Source: JALZVT01 sp964519335 (lineage in GTDB: Bacteria > Pseudomonadota > Gammaproteobacteria > Pseudomonadales > Azotimanducaceae). Taken from it: 8,782 nt of DNA. Shown here in pieces: positions 7,332 to 8,782 of this stretch (position 1 is its first letter; each line of letters starts with the position of its first letter). The stretch covers positions 1-8,782 of the forward strand of contig CAZFIA010000161.1 of NCBI GenBank assembly GCA_964519335.1, read 5' to 3'. A program made the translations under genes and the position numbers. The notes beneath the pieces were generated by a model that was given only the letters and a program-made list of their open reading frames with translations, did not search any database and was not told the origin of the DNA.

Positions 7332-8284
7332 CCGCTAGCCAAATTCTTGCCGCCCACGGCTATCTGATCGTATTTGTCTGGGTCTTCCTCGATCAAGCCG
7401 CCCTACCGCTACCGTCAATACCCGTGCTCATTGCGGCGGGCGCACTGGTTGCAACCGGCTCATTGGGGTTATGGGAGATCGTAGCAACCGCCACCGTCGC
7501 AGCGCTGCTCGCCGATGTGTTGTGGTATCAATTGGGTAAACGCGGCGGCAACAAAGCCATAAGCTATGTTTGCAAACTGTCGCTCGAACCCGACAGCTGC
7601 GTCACAACTACCCGTAACGCGTTTGGCCGTTTTGGTCCTGCCACCATCGTCATCGCCAAGTATCTGCCTGGCGTGCAAACGCTTGCTCCGGCCTCAGCCG
7701 GTTTTGTGGGTGCACCCTTCGCTGGATTTCTGTGTCTCGATCTAATCGGCACGCTGCTATACGTTGTACCTTTTGTGTTCGGCGGCTATTGGTTCCAGCC
7801 ACAGCTTGTGAGTGCGCTAGACACTCTGCAGAACTTAAGCGGCGGGCTAGGCATAGTGCTGTTTAGCTTCATTGCCGCGTACGTTGCTTTAAAGGCGACG
7901 CAATGGGTTGTGTTTTTTCGGGGTCACAAACTACGACGTCTCAGTGTCGAAGAGCTGCACGCACGGCGCGAGCGAGGTGAAGAGCTAACCGTTATCGACT
8001 TACGCCAGCGACTAGACTACGAGCTTCAGCCGTTCGTAATCCCTGGGGCTCTCCGTATCCCAATATCTGAAATACCCCAGCGCCAACAGGAGATTCCAGA
8101 TCACCTAGACGTTGCGCTGGTGTGTACCTGACCCAGTGAAGCCTCCAGCGCTCGGGTAGCGCTGTTCCTCAAAAAGCACGGCGTCCCAAAAGTTTTCCCG
8201 GTAGCCGGGGGCATGACACGCTGGCTAGACTTGGGTTTTCCGGTTGATGAAGCTCCAGTTAGCCCGGCAGACCGTTCTGCTTGA
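7313..8284 (+). CDS. DedA family membrane protein fused to a rhodanese domain; probable selenoprotein (UGA 8129-8131 read as Sec)
   Basis: Starts at GTG 7313 with AAAGGA (7301-7306) six bases before it, inside the end of the GT2 gene. The DedA part (about 1-205) has several membrane segments and the conserved stretch GRFGPATIVIAKYLPGVQT (105-123); DedA proteins include undecaprenyl-phosphate translocases. A cytoplasmic rhodanese domain begins near 208 (LRRLSVEELHARRERGEEL, VIDLR 227-231, GALRIP 245-250). Its active-site strand ends ALVC271-T272, then an in-frame TGA, then P274-S275-E276. In DedA-rhodanese fusions as I recall them, this loop reads Cys-x-Cys-Pro-Asn-Glu, so the TGA replaces the second Cys. 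The frame continues 50 codons through SSARVALFLKKHG and AGGMTRW (298-304) to TGA 8282-8284, giving 323 residues. A SECIS-like hairpin follows the UGA. If UGA stopped translation, the product would end at 272 with half a rhodanese. A nonsense mutation or sequencing error remains possible. Confidence 0.8.
8129..8131 (+). other. In-frame UGA codon, probable selenocysteine (residue 273)
   Basis: TGA lies between ACC (Thr272) and CCC (Pro274) in the rhodanese active-site loop, where the family's second Cys would sit; only the third base differs from a Cys codon. The following base is C, and UGAC is a weak termination context. It would form a Cys-Thr-Sec redox motif with C271. Trp is encoded by TGG throughout the window and no other gene here has an internal TGA, so general reassignment of UGA is unlikely. 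Confidence 0.75.
8132..8167 (+). promoter_or_regulatory. Bacterial SECIS-like stem-loop downstream of the UGA
   Basis: CAGCGCT (8146-8152) and AGCGCTG (8158-8164) form a perfect 7-bp stem with a five-base loop CGGGT (8153-8157). Twenty-one bases separate the UGA from the loop, within the roughly 16-37 base window known for bacterial SECIS elements. The loop has a G among its first two bases and contains GGU, as in the E. coli fdhF element. GAA (8138-8140) can pair with UUC (8165-8167) below the stem, leaving GCCUC, with U8144, bulged on the 5' side. No T-run follows, so it is not a terminator. Its expected role is to bind SelB and deliver Sec-tRNA; binding is not shown. Confidence 0.7.
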
Positions 8285-8782
8285 TCGCATCGATAAGAAC
8301 GTCTCGCACCAACACGCCCGCGTCCTGCAGCTCGACCGACTCCCCAAATGTTTTGCGCGCGTGCGCGCCAATAAAACTGTTGGTGGCAAGCACGTAGATC
8401 TTGTTGTGGTCGAGCTCAATTCCTGCCTCATCACCATTGATCGCAAGTAGAGATAGTACCTGCGCACCCGTTAAGCGAACCGTTACCACTGAATTCCCAA
8501 AAGGCTCCAGGTTCCAAATGGTACGAGCCGTTACGGGTCCAGGCCGAATGGCATCTCTTACCCCACCACGGTTGTAGTAAGAAATATCGGCGCCCGTGTG
8601 TTCTCGAATTACCCATTCCATCCAGCCCCGCAACTCATCCGGGGCGATCAAGCGATCAGCTTGGGCGATTTCAAAGTCTACCTGAGCACTTACCTTTGCT
8701 TCCCACTCAGAAACAATAGAAGCAACCTCAGGGTCGGCATCGAGCATGGCAGACGCATCAACCAAATAGCCTTGCTTCAGAC
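8259..8782 (-). CDS. 5'-nucleotidase (UshA/CpdB family) C-terminal domain, partial at the window edge
   Basis: The frame is open to the window edge with no stop, so the start lies outside; the TTG at 8763-8765 is an internal codon. About 174 residues are visible, with the stop at 8259-8261. After a helical linker (SIVSEWEAKVSAQVD) the domain has YYNRGGVRDAI, a version of the N-x-GG-(I/V)-R substrate-binding loop, then WNLEPFGNSVVTVRLTG, which matches the family's PF-x-N-x-(L/V)-V...LTG motif, and VLATNSFIGAHA near the end. These mark the PF02872-type C-terminal substrate domain of periplasmic nucleotidases and cyclic phosphodiesterases. The metallophosphatase domain that carries the catalytic metals would lie upstream, outside the window. 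Exact substrate is unknown. Its 3' end overlaps the read-through end of the DedA-rhodanese gene by 26 bp. Confidence 0.88.
   Translation of the reverse strand, partial: LKQGYLVDASAMLDADPEVASIVSEWEAKVSAQVDFEIAQADRLIAPDELRGWMEWVIREHTGADISYYNRGGVRDAIRPGPVTARTIWNLEPFGNSVVTVRLTGAQVLSLLAINGDEAGIELDHNKIYVLATNSFIGAHARKTFGESVELQDAGVLVRDVLIDAIKQNGLPG

Noticed and set aside
7313..8131. DedA-rhodanese gene as a pseudogene truncated by a nonsense mutation
   Set aside because: The frame after the TGA is intact and keeps conserved rhodanese motifs, the TGA falls on an expected Cys position, and a SECIS-like hairpin follows. Still possible, but less likely than recoding.
8146..8164. Hairpin as a rho-independent terminator of the GT2-DedA operon
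   Set aside because: The bases after the stem are TTCCTCAAAAAG, not a T-run, and the hairpin lies inside a conserved coding frame.
5024..8284. Genome-wide reassignment of TGA to Trp or Gly
   Set aside because: Trp is encoded by TGG in many places, no other gene in the window has an internal TGA, and the GT-C gene ends at TGA with no protein-like continuation.
8259..8765. TTG at 8763-8765 as the true start of the nucleotidase gene
   Set aside because: The frame continues upstream to the window edge with family-like sequence, and the catalytic N-terminal domain must lie further upstream.

Overview
The window looks like chromosomal DNA of a GC-rich Gram-negative bacterium, most likely a proteobacterium (perhaps a gammaproteobacterium). 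This is inferred from several exported proteins with Sec-type signal peptides, a UshA-type periplasmic 5'-nucleotidase domain, polyprenyl-phosphate sugar enzymes and a DedA-rhodanese fusion. The taxon cannot be fixed from the sequence alone. Genes are packed very tightly. Four of the seven starts that can be seen are TTG or GTG, and all four have a good Shine-Dalgarno sequence.

Layout. (1) 1-311, minus: the 5' end of a secreted Pro/Thr-rich protein. (2) 312-960: a roughly 650-bp non-coding divergent region, AT-rich in the middle, with direct repeats, a 17-bp palindrome and two GC hairpins. (3) 961-3987, plus: a large secreted GH123/DUF4091-type glycosidase-like protein with two Cys-containing N-terminal modules and Pro/Thr linkers. 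(4) 3965-4522, minus: an exported rhodanese. (5) 4591-5043, plus: a small exported protein of unknown function. (6) 5024-6532, minus: a polytopic GT-C glycosyltransferase. (7) 6540-7331, plus: a DPM1-like GT2 glycosyltransferase. (8) 7313-8284, plus: a DedA membrane protein fused to a rhodanese domain, interrupted by one in-frame UGA. (9) 8259-8782, minus: the C-terminal part of a 5'-nucleotidase family protein.

The main finding is the in-frame UGA at 8129-8131. It lies in the rhodanese active-site loop, in the sequence Cys-Thr-UGA-Pro-Ser-Glu, where DedA-rhodanese fusions, as I recall them, carry a second Cys (CxCPNE-like). The frame stays open for 50 more codons and completes a normal rhodanese C-terminus with its GG...W motif. 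A perfect 7-bp stem with a CGGGU loop begins 14 nt after the UGA. The position, size and loop G's match a bacterial SECIS element. The gene is therefore best read as a selenoprotein with a CxU redox motif, not as a truncated gene or pseudogene.

Functionally, genes 6-8 form a plausible lipid-carrier sugar module. The GT2 enzyme would charge a polyprenyl phosphate with a sugar, the GT-C enzyme would use it on the outer face of the membrane, and the DedA domain may return undecaprenyl phosphate to the inner face. The left half encodes exported, probably carbohydrate-directed proteins that share one large divergent control region.
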